A DNA stretch of 64,000 bases, from NCBI GenBank assembly GCA_965660165.1, contig CBFHYU010000004.1:24393-88392 (forward strand), in the 5' to 3' direction. The position numbers were made by a program, and so were the translations under genes. Positions 16,537 through 25,217 of this stretch are shown piece after piece; within the stretch, counting starts at the first letter, position 1; each line of letters opens with the position of its first letter. Source of the DNA: WTJO01 sp965660165 (GTDB lineage: Bacteria > Pseudomonadota > Alphaproteobacteria > Puniceispirillales > Puniceispirillaceae). The notes beneath the pieces were generated by a model, which ran no database searches, was not told where the DNA came from, and saw only the letters and a program-made list of their open reading frames with translations.

Positions 16537-18417
16537 TTACTGTGCTGTTTGGCCTAACAGTAATTGTCTTACCAGATCAGGGTTAACCTCAAGCGCGTGA
16601 ATATCTGCTAGCCTAATGCCAATCGCTGCGTTGATGTCATTATGAACAAGGCTATTAAAATCTTCAGATATTTGCGTGATTTGCGTGTTAACCTCATCAT
16701 CAGAAGCAGCAATAATTTCATCAGTGCGCACCAAAATTGTGCCTTCACCTGTATCAGCAAGAGCGATAGCGCCAATTTCTGTCTCAAAGCTGGTATTTGC
16801 AATTAGTCTGGCAAAATCGCTGTCAATACCAGTGCCTAGACGTGAAAATCCAGAAGATACAGTTGCCCCCTCAATCTGTGCGAGATTGTTGTCTTTGGCT
16901 GTTTCTGCATTTGCGCGCGCCAGCTTAATAGCTTGTTCAGCCTTCCAATCTTCAATAACCCTATTTTTGATTTCTGATAGCGCGCGTTCTCTGCTCTGTG
17001 TTTCCAAAATTGGCTTGAGAACAAAAAAGGTATCAGCCCCTGTTTCAATCACAGGGCTAATTGTCTCAATGTCAGTTTCAAATAACTCACTGATAAACAG
17101 ACTATCTCCTGCCAGAGTGGCGATAGCGCCTTGCGTCTCTGAAATAGCATTCCCGTCAATATCCAGACCGTTAATATCAATACCATCAATCGTCAAAAGC
17201 GGGGTGTTTATCAAAGCAGCTGCTTCTTGCATGGTAGCGCCACTGCCAAGCGAATCTTCAAGGCGTGACACAAAATCATAAATCGTATCAATAGCCTGTT
17301 CTTCTGCCAGCCTTTCAGAAATTGCCTGTCTTACATCTTCATAGGCGGTGTTTTCTGCCAGATTGATCTCGTCAATGATAGCAAGATGCCAGCCAAATGC
17401 TGATTCAATTGGTCCAATTGCTTGATTAACAGGCGCCTCAAACACAGGGGCGGCAAGCTCAGAGGCAAGCTCGCTCATTTGAACAGTACCAAGCTCTGTA
17501 TCTTCTGCTGACCAGCCTAGCGTATCCATTGCCACTGCTGAGAATGTTTCGCCAGCATTCAGCTTTTCAAGCGCCTGCTGAGCCAATTCTTCTGAGCTAA
17601 AAACCATTTGGCGAATAGCGCGGCTTTCAGGGGTGATAAATTCATCCTGACGTGCATCAAACGTGTCCTTAATCTGTTGCTCGTCAATCTCAATTTGTTC
17701 GGCAATACTAGTTGGCGATAACAAGATAACATCTGCACTTCGCATTGTAGGAGCATCGTAAGATGATTTCTGGCTGTCAAAAAAGCGTGTAAGTTCTGCG
17801 TCTGAAGGTGGGGCAATCAACTGCGCATCAGCAGGAAAGACACGCCAGCTTGCGGTTCTTTTTTCAAGCTGATAGCGTGAAATCCTATCAAGCAAAATTC
17901 TGGGGAAAGTGCCACCTAAACTTACCGCCTGAAGCAACTGTTCTTGCAAAAGCGCACTATCAAGACGGGCTAGATATGCCGCTTCGGTAAAGCCTGATTG
18001 GGCTAGCGAGCTTCGAAACGCAGTAGATGAGAAGCTACCGAGCGCATCTGCAAAGCTTGGTTCTTGGCGAATAGCATCTGTCTGCATCGCTTTTGTTGAG
18101 GTTAGCCCAAGCCTGTCGGCTTCTGCTTCAAATAAAACATTACGTGCGGCAGTGCCTACCACCTCGTCAAGCAAGCCATATTGTACAGCATCACCAGTAG
18201 AAATACCGCCGCCTGCAGTGCGTCTTACCCGCTCAAATTCATTTGCTACTTCAACTGCTGTGGCTGATTTTCCGCCAGCAGTTACAGCTTTGTTTCCGTC
18301 TGAAAACAGACCAGAGCTAATATCACCAATGCCCCATAACGCAAACCCTGCTGCTAGAAACAGCAAAAACACTTTCATTATGGGTGATTTGGCGCCTTCG
18401 CGCATCGACTGAAGCAT
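16537..18417 (-). CDS. ppiD: Periplasmic folding chaperone / peptidyl-prolyl isomerase PpiD (SurA-N type)
   Basis: A 626-residue inner-membrane-anchored periplasmic chaperone. One membrane helix near residues 14-34 (MKVFLLFLAAGFALWGIG) is followed by a SurA-like N-terminal domain, a parvulin-like region around AIRQMVFSSEELAQQALEKL (about 265) and a second helical domain. It helps outer-membrane proteins fold as they leave the Sec channel. Its order ppiD-trpE, facing tpiA-secG-pyrG, is a common alphaproteobacterial arrangement. Parvulin catalytic residues look poorly conserved, as is usual for this family. Confidence 0.88.
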   Translation of the reverse strand: MLQSMREGAKSPIMKVFLLFLAAGFALWGIGDISSGLFSDGNKAVTAGGKSATAVEVANEFERVRRTAGGGISTGDAVQYGLLDEVVGTAARNVLFEAEADRLGLTSTKAMQTDAIRQEPSFADALGSFSSTAFRSSLAQSGFTEAAYLARLDSALLQEQLLQAVSLGGTFPRILLDRISRYQLEKRTASWRVFPADAQLIAPPSDAELTRFFDSQKSSYDAPTMRSADVILLSPTSIAEQIEIDEQQIKDTFDARQDEFITPESRAIRQMVFSSEELAQQALEKLNAGETFSAVAMDTLGWSAEDTELGTVQMSELASELAAPVFEAPVNQAIGPIESAFGWHLAIIDEINLAENTAYEDVRQAISERLAEEQAIDTIYDFVSRLEDSLGSGATMQEAAALINTPLLTIDGIDINGLDIDGNAISETQGAIATLAGDSLFISELFETDIETISPVIETGADTFFVLKPILETQSRERALSEIKNRVIEDWKAEQAIKLARANAETAKDNNLAQIEGATVSSGFSRLGTGIDSDFARLIANTSFETEIGAIALADTGEGTILVRTDEIIAASDDEVNTQITQISEDFNSLVHNDINAAIGIRLADIHALEVNPDLVRQLLLGQTAQ

Positions 18418-18512
18418 ATCTATGTCCTGACCTATGACTTAGCATTGATGAATGTTATTATCACTCTTGCGACACTATAGATAATCTGGGCATGATGTCG
18501 CAATCGTTAAAA

Positions 18513-18518
18513 TATAAT
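18513..18518 (+). promoter_or_regulatory. Candidate -10 element for tpiA
   Basis: A perfect TATAAT at 18513-18518 lies 26 bases before the tpiA start, in the gap between the divergent ppiD and tpiA genes. No good -35 box is seen at 16-18 bases upstream, so this is a weak promoter call. Confidence 0.3.
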
Positions 18519-18544
18519 TTTGCGCTAAAAATGGGAATATTTAG

Positions 18545-19309
18545 ATGATTATAGCGGCGAATTGGAAAATGAATTTAACCCGAGAGCAGGCATATCATCA
18601 TCTTGCCCTGTCATCTCGGCAAGAGGTGCATCTTAAATCAGGGCATCAGACAGTATTTTTTGTGCCTGCTTGTTATCTTGCGCTGGCAGAAGAGGTGCTT
18701 GCGCCAAGCGCTGTTATTGGCTGGGGCGGTCAGGATTGCCATCCAGAGGCAAGTGGCGCATTTACAGGCGATATTAGCGCTGAGATGCTGTTGGGCTTTA
18801 AGTGCGGCTGGGTTCTGGCTGGCCATTCTGAGCGCAGGCAATATCATCTTGAAACAGATGAACTGATAGCTCGAAAAACGGCGCATGCGCTAAAGATGGG
18901 ATTAAAGGTTGTGGTATGTGTAGGTGAAACACTTGATGACAGACAGGCTGGAAATAATAACCAGATCATATCACGCCAGCTAGATATAGTGCTTGGCCAT
19001 TTGAACAGCCAGTCTATTTCGCCTGATAATTTGGTTGTCGCCTATGAGCCTGTATGGGCAATCGGAACTGGCACTGTGGCCAGTCTGGCGCAGATAGACG
19101 ATATGCATAGCCATATCAGAGAGGTGCTTAATTTAGCGGCTGGCAGAGATACAGATAATGCGATTTTATATGGCGGCTCTGTAAATGAAGCTAATGGGGC
19201 TGAAATATTCTCGCTTGCGTCTGTTATGGGTGCTTTGGTAGGAGGCGCGTCGCTAGATGCTGAAAAATTTGCCCGCCTATGTGCGCTTTCACAACCATCT
19301 GACAGCTAG
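18545..19309 (+). CDS. tpiA: Triosephosphate isomerase
   Basis: Interconverts dihydroxyacetone phosphate and glyceraldehyde 3-phosphate. The 254-residue TIM barrel retains Lys8 (ANWKMN), catalytic His94 (AGHSERR), catalytic Glu168 (YEPVWAIGTG) and the phosphate-binding YGGSVN and GGASL loops. It is the first gene of a plus-strand run leading to secG and pyrG, divergent from ppiD. Confidence 0.97.
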   Translation: MIIAANWKMNLTREQAYHHLALSSRQEVHLKSGHQTVFFVPACYLALAEEVLAPSAVIGWGGQDCHPEASGAFTGDISAEMLLGFKCGWVLAGHSERRQYHLETDELIARKTAHALKMGLKVVVCVGETLDDRQAGNNNQIISRQLDIVLGHLNSQSISPDNLVVAYEPVWAIGTGTVASLAQIDDMHSHIREVLNLAAGRDTDNAILYGGSVNEANGAEIFSLASVMGALVGGASLDAEKFARLCALSQPSDS

Positions 19310-19407
19310 TTTAAGGCTCAAATACACTTTTTGCTTAACTTATCGCCCATGATTTGATAAGCAATAGCGTCAAATGATTCTGAGCGCAGAAAGATAGGCT
19401 TTCTTAA

Positions 19408-19722
19408 ATGACCACAATCTTGTTAACCATCCATATTCTTATTGCGGTTGCACTGGTAGGCACTGTATTGTTGCAGCGCAATGAAGGGGGTGGTCTAGGT
19501 ATTGGCGGGTCTTCATCTGGTGGGTTCATGACAGCCAGAGGGACAGCCAATCTGCTAACACGCACAACTGCTATTTTGGCAGCGTGTTTTTTTGCGACTT
19601 CAATTGGTCTAGCTATTCTTGCAGGGGCAGGCACAAGCACAAGCTCAATTGTTGATGATGTGCTTGAAAGTTCTGTTCCCGCTGAACAATCTTCTGAGCC
19701 TGCTGTGCCGACTGGCCAATAA
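19408..19722 (+). CDS. secG: Preprotein translocase subunit SecG
   Basis: Small auxiliary subunit of the SecYEG channel. The 104-residue protein has two membrane helices (about 3-23 and 50-72) flanking the conserved VLLQRNEGGGLG and RGTANLLTRTTA segments. The polar C-terminal tail rich in Ser, Glu and Pro is usual for alphaproteobacterial SecG. Placed between tpiA and pyrG, the standard order. Confidence 0.95.
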   Translation: MTTILLTIHILIAVALVGTVLLQRNEGGGLGIGGSSSGGFMTARGTANLLTRTTAILAACFFATSIGLAILAGAGTSTSSIVDDVLESSVPAEQSSEPAVPTGQ

Positions 19723-19791
19723 TCACTGGATTAACATGATATGAAATCTTTGTTTGCTAATAACGCACTCACACAATAGGAGAGGGCGAAC

Positions 19792-21429
19792 GTGACCCGT
19801 TTTATCTTTATCACTGGCGGTGTAGTATCTTCTCTTGGTAAGGGGTTGGCGTCAGCCGCGCTAGGTTCCTTGCTTCAATTGCGCGGATATAAGGTAAGAC
19901 TTCGTAAGCTTGATCCCTATCTTAATGTTGACCCAGGCACAATGTCACCCACCCAGCATGGCGAGGTGTTTGTCACAGATGACGGGGCAGAAACAGATTT
20001 GGATCTTGGCCATTATGAGAGGTTTACAGGGGTGCATGCCCGTAAATCAGATAATGTGACCACTGGTCGGATTTATTCTGATGTGCTTGCCAAAGAAAGA
20101 CGTGGTGACTATTTGGGAGCAACAATTCAGGTTATCCCGCATGTAACAGATGCAATTAAAGAATTCATCATGAATGATATTGATGATGAAGATTTCATTT
20201 TGTGTGAGATTGGCGGTACGGTTGGCGATATTGAATCGCTCCCCTTTCTTGAAGCTATCCGTCAGGTAGGCAATGATTTAGGCAGAGAGCGCACCTGTTT
20301 TATGCATGTTACGCTTTTGCCCTATATTGCGGCGGCAGGTGAGCTGAAAACAAAACCAACACAGCATTCAGTAAAAGAGCTTCAATCAGTTGGTATTCAG
20401 CCCAATATTTTATTATGCAGAACAGAGCAATTTTTGCCAGATGAACAGCGTGCCAAAATTGGCCTGTTCTGTAATGTCAGCCCAGATGATGTAATTTTGG
20501 CGCAAGATGTCGATAATATCTATAAGGTGCCTGCGGCCTATCATCATCAGGGATTAGATACACAGATTTGCAAACATTTTAATCTGCAAACAGCGCCGCC
20601 TGATTTGACCATGTGGGAAGAAATAGCACAGAATGTCAGCACCCCCGAAAGCGAAGTAAATATCGCTATTGTAGGCAAATATACCTCACTTCAGGATAGC
20701 TATAAATCGCTTGGTGAGGCGCTTGATCACGGCGGTATCAGCAATAGGGTGAAAGTGAATATTGCGTGGCTTGATTCTGAATTATTTGAGACAGACAACC
20801 CGCAAGATGCATGCAGAGAACATTTATCCCAGATGGATGCGATTTTGGTGCCTGGCGGATTTGGCAAGCGAGGCTCAGAAGGAAAAATCAGCGCTATCAC
20901 CTATGCACGCACTCAGAAAATTCCCTATTTGGGGATTTGTTTTGGAATGCAAATGGCTGTGCTTGAGGCGGCTCGAACAGTGGCTCAGACTGCAAATGCT
21001 AGCTCAACTGAATTTGGCCCTACAGATCATCCTGTGGTTGGGCTGATGACAGAGTGGGTATCTGGCAATGAAACCTCAAAACGTTCAGCAGAAGATGATT
21101 TGGGCGGCACGATGCGACTTGGCGCCTATCCGTGCGTGATGACAGAGGGAAGTCATGCTGCAAGCCTGTATGGTACGACCAAAATTGAAGAGCGTCATCG
21201 CCATAGATATGAGGTGAATATTGGATATCGCGACACATTAGAGGCGGCAGGACTCAGCATTTCTGGCCTGTCACCTGATGGAGAGCTTCCTGAAATTGTT
21301 GAACGTGCTGATCACCCATGGTTTATTGGTGTTCAATTCCATCCTGAATTGAAATCAAAGCCATTTGATGCGCATCCGCTTTTTGTCAGCTTTATAGATG
21401 CGGCTAAAAAACAGAATAGAATCGTGTAA
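19792..21429 (+). CDS. pyrG: CTP synthase
   Basis: Makes CTP from UTP, ATP and glutamine. The 545-residue enzyme has an N-terminal synthetase domain beginning ITGGVVSSLGKG and a C-terminal class I glutamine amidotransferase domain with GGFGKRG, the nucleophile Cys383 in LGICFGMQ and the His/Glu of VQFHPEL. The start is GTG 19792, preceded by AGGAGAGGG. It lies 69 bases after secG; kdsA follows with a 23-base gap. Confidence 0.97.
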   Translation: MTRFIFITGGVVSSLGKGLASAALGSLLQLRGYKVRLRKLDPYLNVDPGTMSPTQHGEVFVTDDGAETDLDLGHYERFTGVHARKSDNVTTGRIYSDVLAKERRGDYLGATIQVIPHVTDAIKEFIMNDIDDEDFILCEIGGTVGDIESLPFLEAIRQVGNDLGRERTCFMHVTLLPYIAAAGELKTKPTQHSVKELQSVGIQPNILLCRTEQFLPDEQRAKIGLFCNVSPDDVILAQDVDNIYKVPAAYHHQGLDTQICKHFNLQTAPPDLTMWEEIAQNVSTPESEVNIAIVGKYTSLQDSYKSLGEALDHGGISNRVKVNIAWLDSELFETDNPQDACREHLSQMDAILVPGGFGKRGSEGKISAITYARTQKIPYLGICFGMQMAVLEAARTVAQTANASSTEFGPTDHPVVGLMTEWVSGNETSKRSAEDDLGGTMRLGAYPCVMTEGSHAASLYGTTKIEERHRHRYEVNIGYRDTLEAAGLSISGLSPDGELPEIVERADHPWFIGVQFHPELKSKPFDAHPLFVSFIDAAKKQNRIV

Positions 21430-21452
21430 TAGCGGTATTGAGGAGCAGGATC

Positions 21453-22271
21453 ATGAAGCCCGTAAAGATTGGTGAGTTTTCAGTTGGTAACGATGAGAAA
21501 TTGCTACTTATTTCAGGGCCTTGCCAGATCGAAACCCGCGACCATGCCTTTTATTGTGCTGAAAATCTAGCAGAGGCGGCGCAGAAGGCAGGGATGAATT
21601 TTGTCTATAAATCATCTTTTGACAAAGCAAATCGTACCTCAATTTCTGCTAAAAGAGGCGCTGGCATAGATGAGGGATTACGCATTCTTGGTGATGTAAA
21701 GGCTGAATTTGGCTGTCCTGTGCTTACGGATATTCATCTGCCAGAACAATGTGCAACGGTGGCTGAGATATGTGATGTGCTTCAGATACCTGCATTTTTA
21801 TGCCGCCAGACTGATTTGATAGTGGCGGCAGCAAAAACGGGGGCTGTTGTAAATATCAAAAAGGGTCAGTTTCTTGCCCCATGGGATATGCAACATGTGG
21901 CTGATAAAGCAGTTGAGGCTGGTAATGATAGGCTGTTGCTGACAGAACGTGGCACCAGCTTTGGCTATAATACGCTGGTATCTGATTTCAGGGCATTGCC
22001 GCAAATGGCTAGCTTTGGATTTCCAATTATTTTTGATGCTACCCATTCGGTAGCGCAACCTGGCGGGCTTGGCGGCTCATCTGGTGGCCAGCGTGAATTT
22101 GTATCTGTTTTGGCGCGCGCTGCTGTGGCTGTTGGTGTTCAGGGCTTGTTTATGGAAAGCCATCAAGACCCTGATAATGCGCCCTCAGATGGCCCTAATA
22201 TGGTGCCGCTTGCTGAGATGCCTGACCTGCTTGCCCAGCTTGTCAGGATTCATCAGGCATCTCATACATAA
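21453..22271 (+). CDS. kdsA: 3-deoxy-D-manno-octulosonate 8-phosphate synthase (KdsA)
   Basis: Condenses arabinose 5-phosphate with phosphoenolpyruvate to make Kdo-8-phosphate for lipopolysaccharide. The 272-residue protein shows LLISGPCQIE, the SSFDKANRTS active-site stretch, NIKKGQFLAPWDM, and FDATHSVAQPGG. ATG 21453 is preferred because GAGGAGCAGG lies just upstream; a frame open from 21438 adds five residues. Adjacent to eno, which makes its phosphoenolpyruvate substrate. Confidence 0.96.
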   Translation: MKPVKIGEFSVGNDEKLLLISGPCQIETRDHAFYCAENLAEAAQKAGMNFVYKSSFDKANRTSISAKRGAGIDEGLRILGDVKAEFGCPVLTDIHLPEQCATVAEICDVLQIPAFLCRQTDLIVAAAKTGAVVNIKKGQFLAPWDMQHVADKAVEAGNDRLLLTERGTSFGYNTLVSDFRALPQMASFGFPIIFDATHSVAQPGGLGGSSGGQREFVSVLARAAVAVGVQGLFMESHQDPDNAPSDGPNMVPLAEMPDLLAQLVRIHQASHT

Positions 22272-22284
22272 CGAAAAGGAAGAT

Positions 22285-23562
22285 ATGATGGCTGAGATTA
22301 TTGATATTCATGCACGTCAGATACTAGATTCTCGGGGAAACCCTACGGTTGAAGTAGATGTGACGCTTGAAGATGGCGCGTTTGGCAGGGCTGCTGTGCC
22401 ATCTGGTGCATCAACAGGGGCATATGAAGCGGTTGAAAGGCGAGATGGTGATACATCTGTTTATCTTGGCAAATCTGTGATAGGGGCGGTTGATGCAGTT
22501 AATGAAGAGATTTTTGACGCATTAAGCGGTGTTTCAGCATTAGAGCAAAAGCAGATTGATGCAGATATGATCATGCTTGATGGCACAGACAATAAATCAC
22601 GGTTTGGCGCAAATGCCATTTTGGGGGTTAGTCTGGCAGTTGCACGCGCCGCCGCAGACAGTCTGGGAATCCCGCTTTGGCGATATTTAGGCGGGGTGCA
22701 TGCCCATTTACTGCCAACTCCGATGATGAACATTCTAAATGGTGGCGCCCATGCAGATAATGCGCTTGATGTTCAAGAAGTAATGATTATGCCTGTGTCT
22801 GCCCCAAGCTATTGTGAGGGGCTTAGGATGGGCGCAGAAATTTTTCATGCGTTGAAGGCAGAATTATCATCAAAAGGGCTATCAACTGCGGTTGGTGATG
22901 AGGGTGGCTTTGCGCCAGCCATCAACAGTACAGATGAAGCGCTGGATGTGGTAGCGCGCTCAGTTGAACGTGCGGGCTATAGCTTAGGCAGTGATATTGT
23001 GCTTGCGCTAGATGCAGCGGCAACTGAATTCCATTCTGAGGCGGGATATCATCTTGAAGGTGAGGGCAGAACCCTATCAACTGCGCAAATGTGTGATTAT
23101 TGGGCTGAATTATGCGCCCGCTATCCGATTGCCTCAATCGAAGATGCGCTTGGGGAAGATGATTGGGATGGATTTTCTGCGCTAACAGCCTCGCTTGGCA
23201 CGCGTGTGCAAATCGTTGGGGATGATTTGTTTGTAACCAACCCTGAACGATTAAAGCGCGGTATTGATAGTCAGGCTGGCAATGCAATTTTGGTGAAAGT
23301 TAACCAGATTGGCACGCTTAGCGAGACAATGCAGGCAATCTCAGATGCTCAGCTAGCAGGGTTTGGCGTGGTCATCTCTCATCGTTCAGGTGAAACAGAA
23401 GATACCTTTATCGCCGATTTGGCAGTTGCAACAAATGCAGGCCAGATCAAGACAGGCTCTTTATCGCGTTCTGACAGGCTGGCAAAATATAATCAGCTTC
23501 TGCGGATTGAAGAAGAGCTTGGCCAGAGCGCTATATATGCTGGCAAAGGCTGGATGCGTTAG
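22285..23562 (+). CDS. eno: Enolase
   Basis: Glycolytic interconversion of 2-phosphoglycerate and phosphoenolpyruvate; also a degradosome partner in many bacteria. The 425-residue enzyme has RGNPTVEVDV, PSGASTGAYEA, NGGAHADN with the active-site His, DVQEVMI, GDEGGFAP, SIEDALGEDD, ILVKVNQIGT with the catalytic Lys, SHRSGETED and GQIKTGS. All canonical residues are present. AAAAGGA precedes ATG 22285 (22288 is also possible). This is the normal enolase of the window; a divergent second copy lies at 61893-63206. Confidence 0.97.
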   Translation: MMAEIIDIHARQILDSRGNPTVEVDVTLEDGAFGRAAVPSGASTGAYEAVERRDGDTSVYLGKSVIGAVDAVNEEIFDALSGVSALEQKQIDADMIMLDGTDNKSRFGANAILGVSLAVARAAADSLGIPLWRYLGGVHAHLLPTPMMNILNGGAHADNALDVQEVMIMPVSAPSYCEGLRMGAEIFHALKAELSSKGLSTAVGDEGGFAPAINSTDEALDVVARSVERAGYSLGSDIVLALDAAATEFHSEAGYHLEGEGRTLSTAQMCDYWAELCARYPIASIEDALGEDDWDGFSALTASLGTRVQIVGDDLFVTNPERLKRGIDSQAGNAILVKVNQIGTLSETMQAISDAQLAGFGVVISHRSGETEDTFIADLAVATNAGQIKTGSLSRSDRLAKYNQLLRIEEELGQSAIYAGKGWMR

Positions 23563-23672
23563 CATCTGAGAAGAAAAAACCTATATTTTGTAACGATTCG
23601 CTTTTTTCTTGACGGCACGAATCAGTTTTGATTCACTGGTCTGGATATGATTGTTCGTGTTAGGAAAATATT

Positions 23673-23990
23673 ATGTTCCAGTCAATGAGAAAACCGCTAG
23701 GTGTTGTGTCATCTGTTGTGATCAGCGGCTTGATATTTATATTTTTTGGCTTTCATACCTTTGCCGGTGATACTGGTTGGTTGGCAAAAGCTGAAATTGA
23801 AAGAGATATTCTGGTCGAACGCGCAAAGCTTGCCCAGCTGGAAAAAGAGAATATCCTGCAACGCCATAGAATTGACTTGCTAAAATCAAATCAGATTGAC
23901 GCAGATATGCTATCTGAAATTGCACGCTCGCAACTAGGTCTGTTTTCATCAAAAGATGTCATTATTTCAATTCAGGTTAATAAATTGTAA
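23673..23990 (+). CDS. ftsB: FtsB/DivIC-like septum formation initiator
   Basis: A 105-residue single-pass inner-membrane protein: a short cytoplasmic tail, a membrane helix (about 11-30), a periplasmic coiled coil (about 40-72) and a small C-terminal part (SEIARSQLGLFSSKDVI). This is the layout and position (after eno, before the pyruvate dehydrogenase genes) of alphaproteobacterial FtsB, which with FtsQ and FtsL signals the divisome to start septal peptidoglycan synthesis. Confidence 0.85.
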   Translation: MFQSMRKPLGVVSSVVISGLIFIFFGFHTFAGDTGWLAKAEIERDILVERAKLAQLEKENILQRHRIDLLKSNQIDADMLSEIARSQLGLFSSKDVIISIQVNKL

Positions 23991-24165
23991 TTTTATGAAA
24001 CTTTGAAATTTAACCGAAATCTAGGTTAATAACAAAAAAATCAATAAAAACAGATAAATAAAGTTCTTGTAAAAAATCTATTTTTGCATTTTCCTTGCAT
24101 ATGGGTTTATGTTTGATGGTTCTGATAAGGGCTATCAAGACACGATATGCTGAGGAGAATATATT

Positions 24166-25200
24166 ATGGCGAGTAGTGGCGATAAAAAGCCTGCCCTGAA
24201 AAAAAGAGGGCGACCTCCGAAGTCGGTAATCAATGACAAGCCGTCTCGTGAGGCACTTGAAGCGATGTATCGTGATATGCTGATGATACGCCGATTTGAG
24301 GAAAAAGCTGGTCAGCTTTACGGTATGGGTCACATTGGCGGTTTCTGTCATTTATATATTGGTCAGGAAGCTGTCGTGGTTGGTATTCAGTCTGCTGCAT
24401 CTGAGAAAGATTCTATTGTTACCTCTTATCGTGATCATGGCCACATGCTTGCATGCGGCATGGATGCGGGCGGTGTGATGGCTGAGCTTACAGGCAGGGC
24501 AGATGGCTATTCTCGTGGCAAGGGTGGCTCAATGCATATGTTTAGCCGCGAGAAAAACTTTTTTGGCGGTCATGGGATTGTTGGTGCGCAAGTGCCGATT
24601 GGCGCTGGGTTGGCTTTTGCCCATAAATATAACCAAGATGGCGGCGTGAATATGGCCTATCTAGGTGATGGTGCTACCAATCAGGGGCAGGTCTATGAAA
24701 CCTTTAACATGGCGGCCTTGTGGTCATTGCCGCTTTTGGTTGTGATTGAAAATAATCAATATGGGATGGGCACTTCTGTAAGCCGTTCATCTGCTGGTCA
24801 AGATTTAGCAGATAGAGGTAGCGCTTATGGTATTCCAGGTAAGCAAGTTGATGGCATGGATGTTATCGCTGTGCGCGAAGCGGCATCTGAAGCGCTTGAA
24901 TATTGCCGAAGTGGCAAAGGCCCATTCATTTTAGAGATGAAAACCTATCGCTATAGAGGCCATTCTATGTCTGACCCTGCAAAATACCGCACGAGAGACG
25001 AGGTAGATGCCATGCGAAAACAGCATGATCCTATTGAGCAATTACGCGATCTGTTGTTGCGTGAAGGTGTAGAAGAAGCTTGGATCAAGGATGTGGATAA
25101 GCAGATAAAGCAAGAAGTAACTAAGGCAGCTGACTTTGCGCTTCAAAGCCCTGAGCCTGATGCTTCTGAGCTGATGACAGATATTTTGGTAGACGCCTAG
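24166..25200 (+). CDS. pdhA: Pyruvate dehydrogenase E1 component, alpha subunit
   Basis: Thiamine-diphosphate-dependent decarboxylation of pyruvate, as an alpha2beta2 E1 with PdhB. The 344-residue protein has a basic leader (KKPALKKRGRPPKS), a conserved RRFEEKAGQLYGMG segment, the thiamine-diphosphate motif GDGATNQGQVYE (about 167) ending ENNQYGMGTS, and the RYRGHSMSDP loop. It heads an operon pdhA-pdhB-pdhC-lpd-lipA with gaps of about 20 bases or less. A GAGGAG ribosome-binding site lies upstream. Confidence 0.97.
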   Translation: MASSGDKKPALKKRGRPPKSVINDKPSREALEAMYRDMLMIRRFEEKAGQLYGMGHIGGFCHLYIGQEAVVVGIQSAASEKDSIVTSYRDHGHMLACGMDAGGVMAELTGRADGYSRGKGGSMHMFSREKNFFGGHGIVGAQVPIGAGLAFAHKYNQDGGVNMAYLGDGATNQGQVYETFNMAALWSLPLLVVIENNQYGMGTSVSRSSAGQDLADRGSAYGIPGKQVDGMDVIAVREAASEALEYCRSGKGPFILEMKTYRYRGHSMSDPAKYRTRDEVDAMRKQHDPIEQLRDLLLREGVEEAWIKDVDKQIKQEVTKAADFALQSPEPDASELMTDILVDA

Positions 25201-25217
25201 AGCAGGGGATAAAGATT

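Noticed and set aside
16676..17281. 201-codon open frame on the plus strand
   Set aside because: Lies entirely antisense to ppiD, is Ser/Ile/Val-rich low-information sequence, and has no ribosome-binding site.
23621..23636. Hairpin GAATCAGTTTTGATTC after eno as a terminator
   Set aside because: Only six base pairs, AT-rich and not followed by a T-tract.
23609..23637. TTGACG promoter upstream of ftsB
   Set aside because: No matching -10 box at any reasonable spacing.
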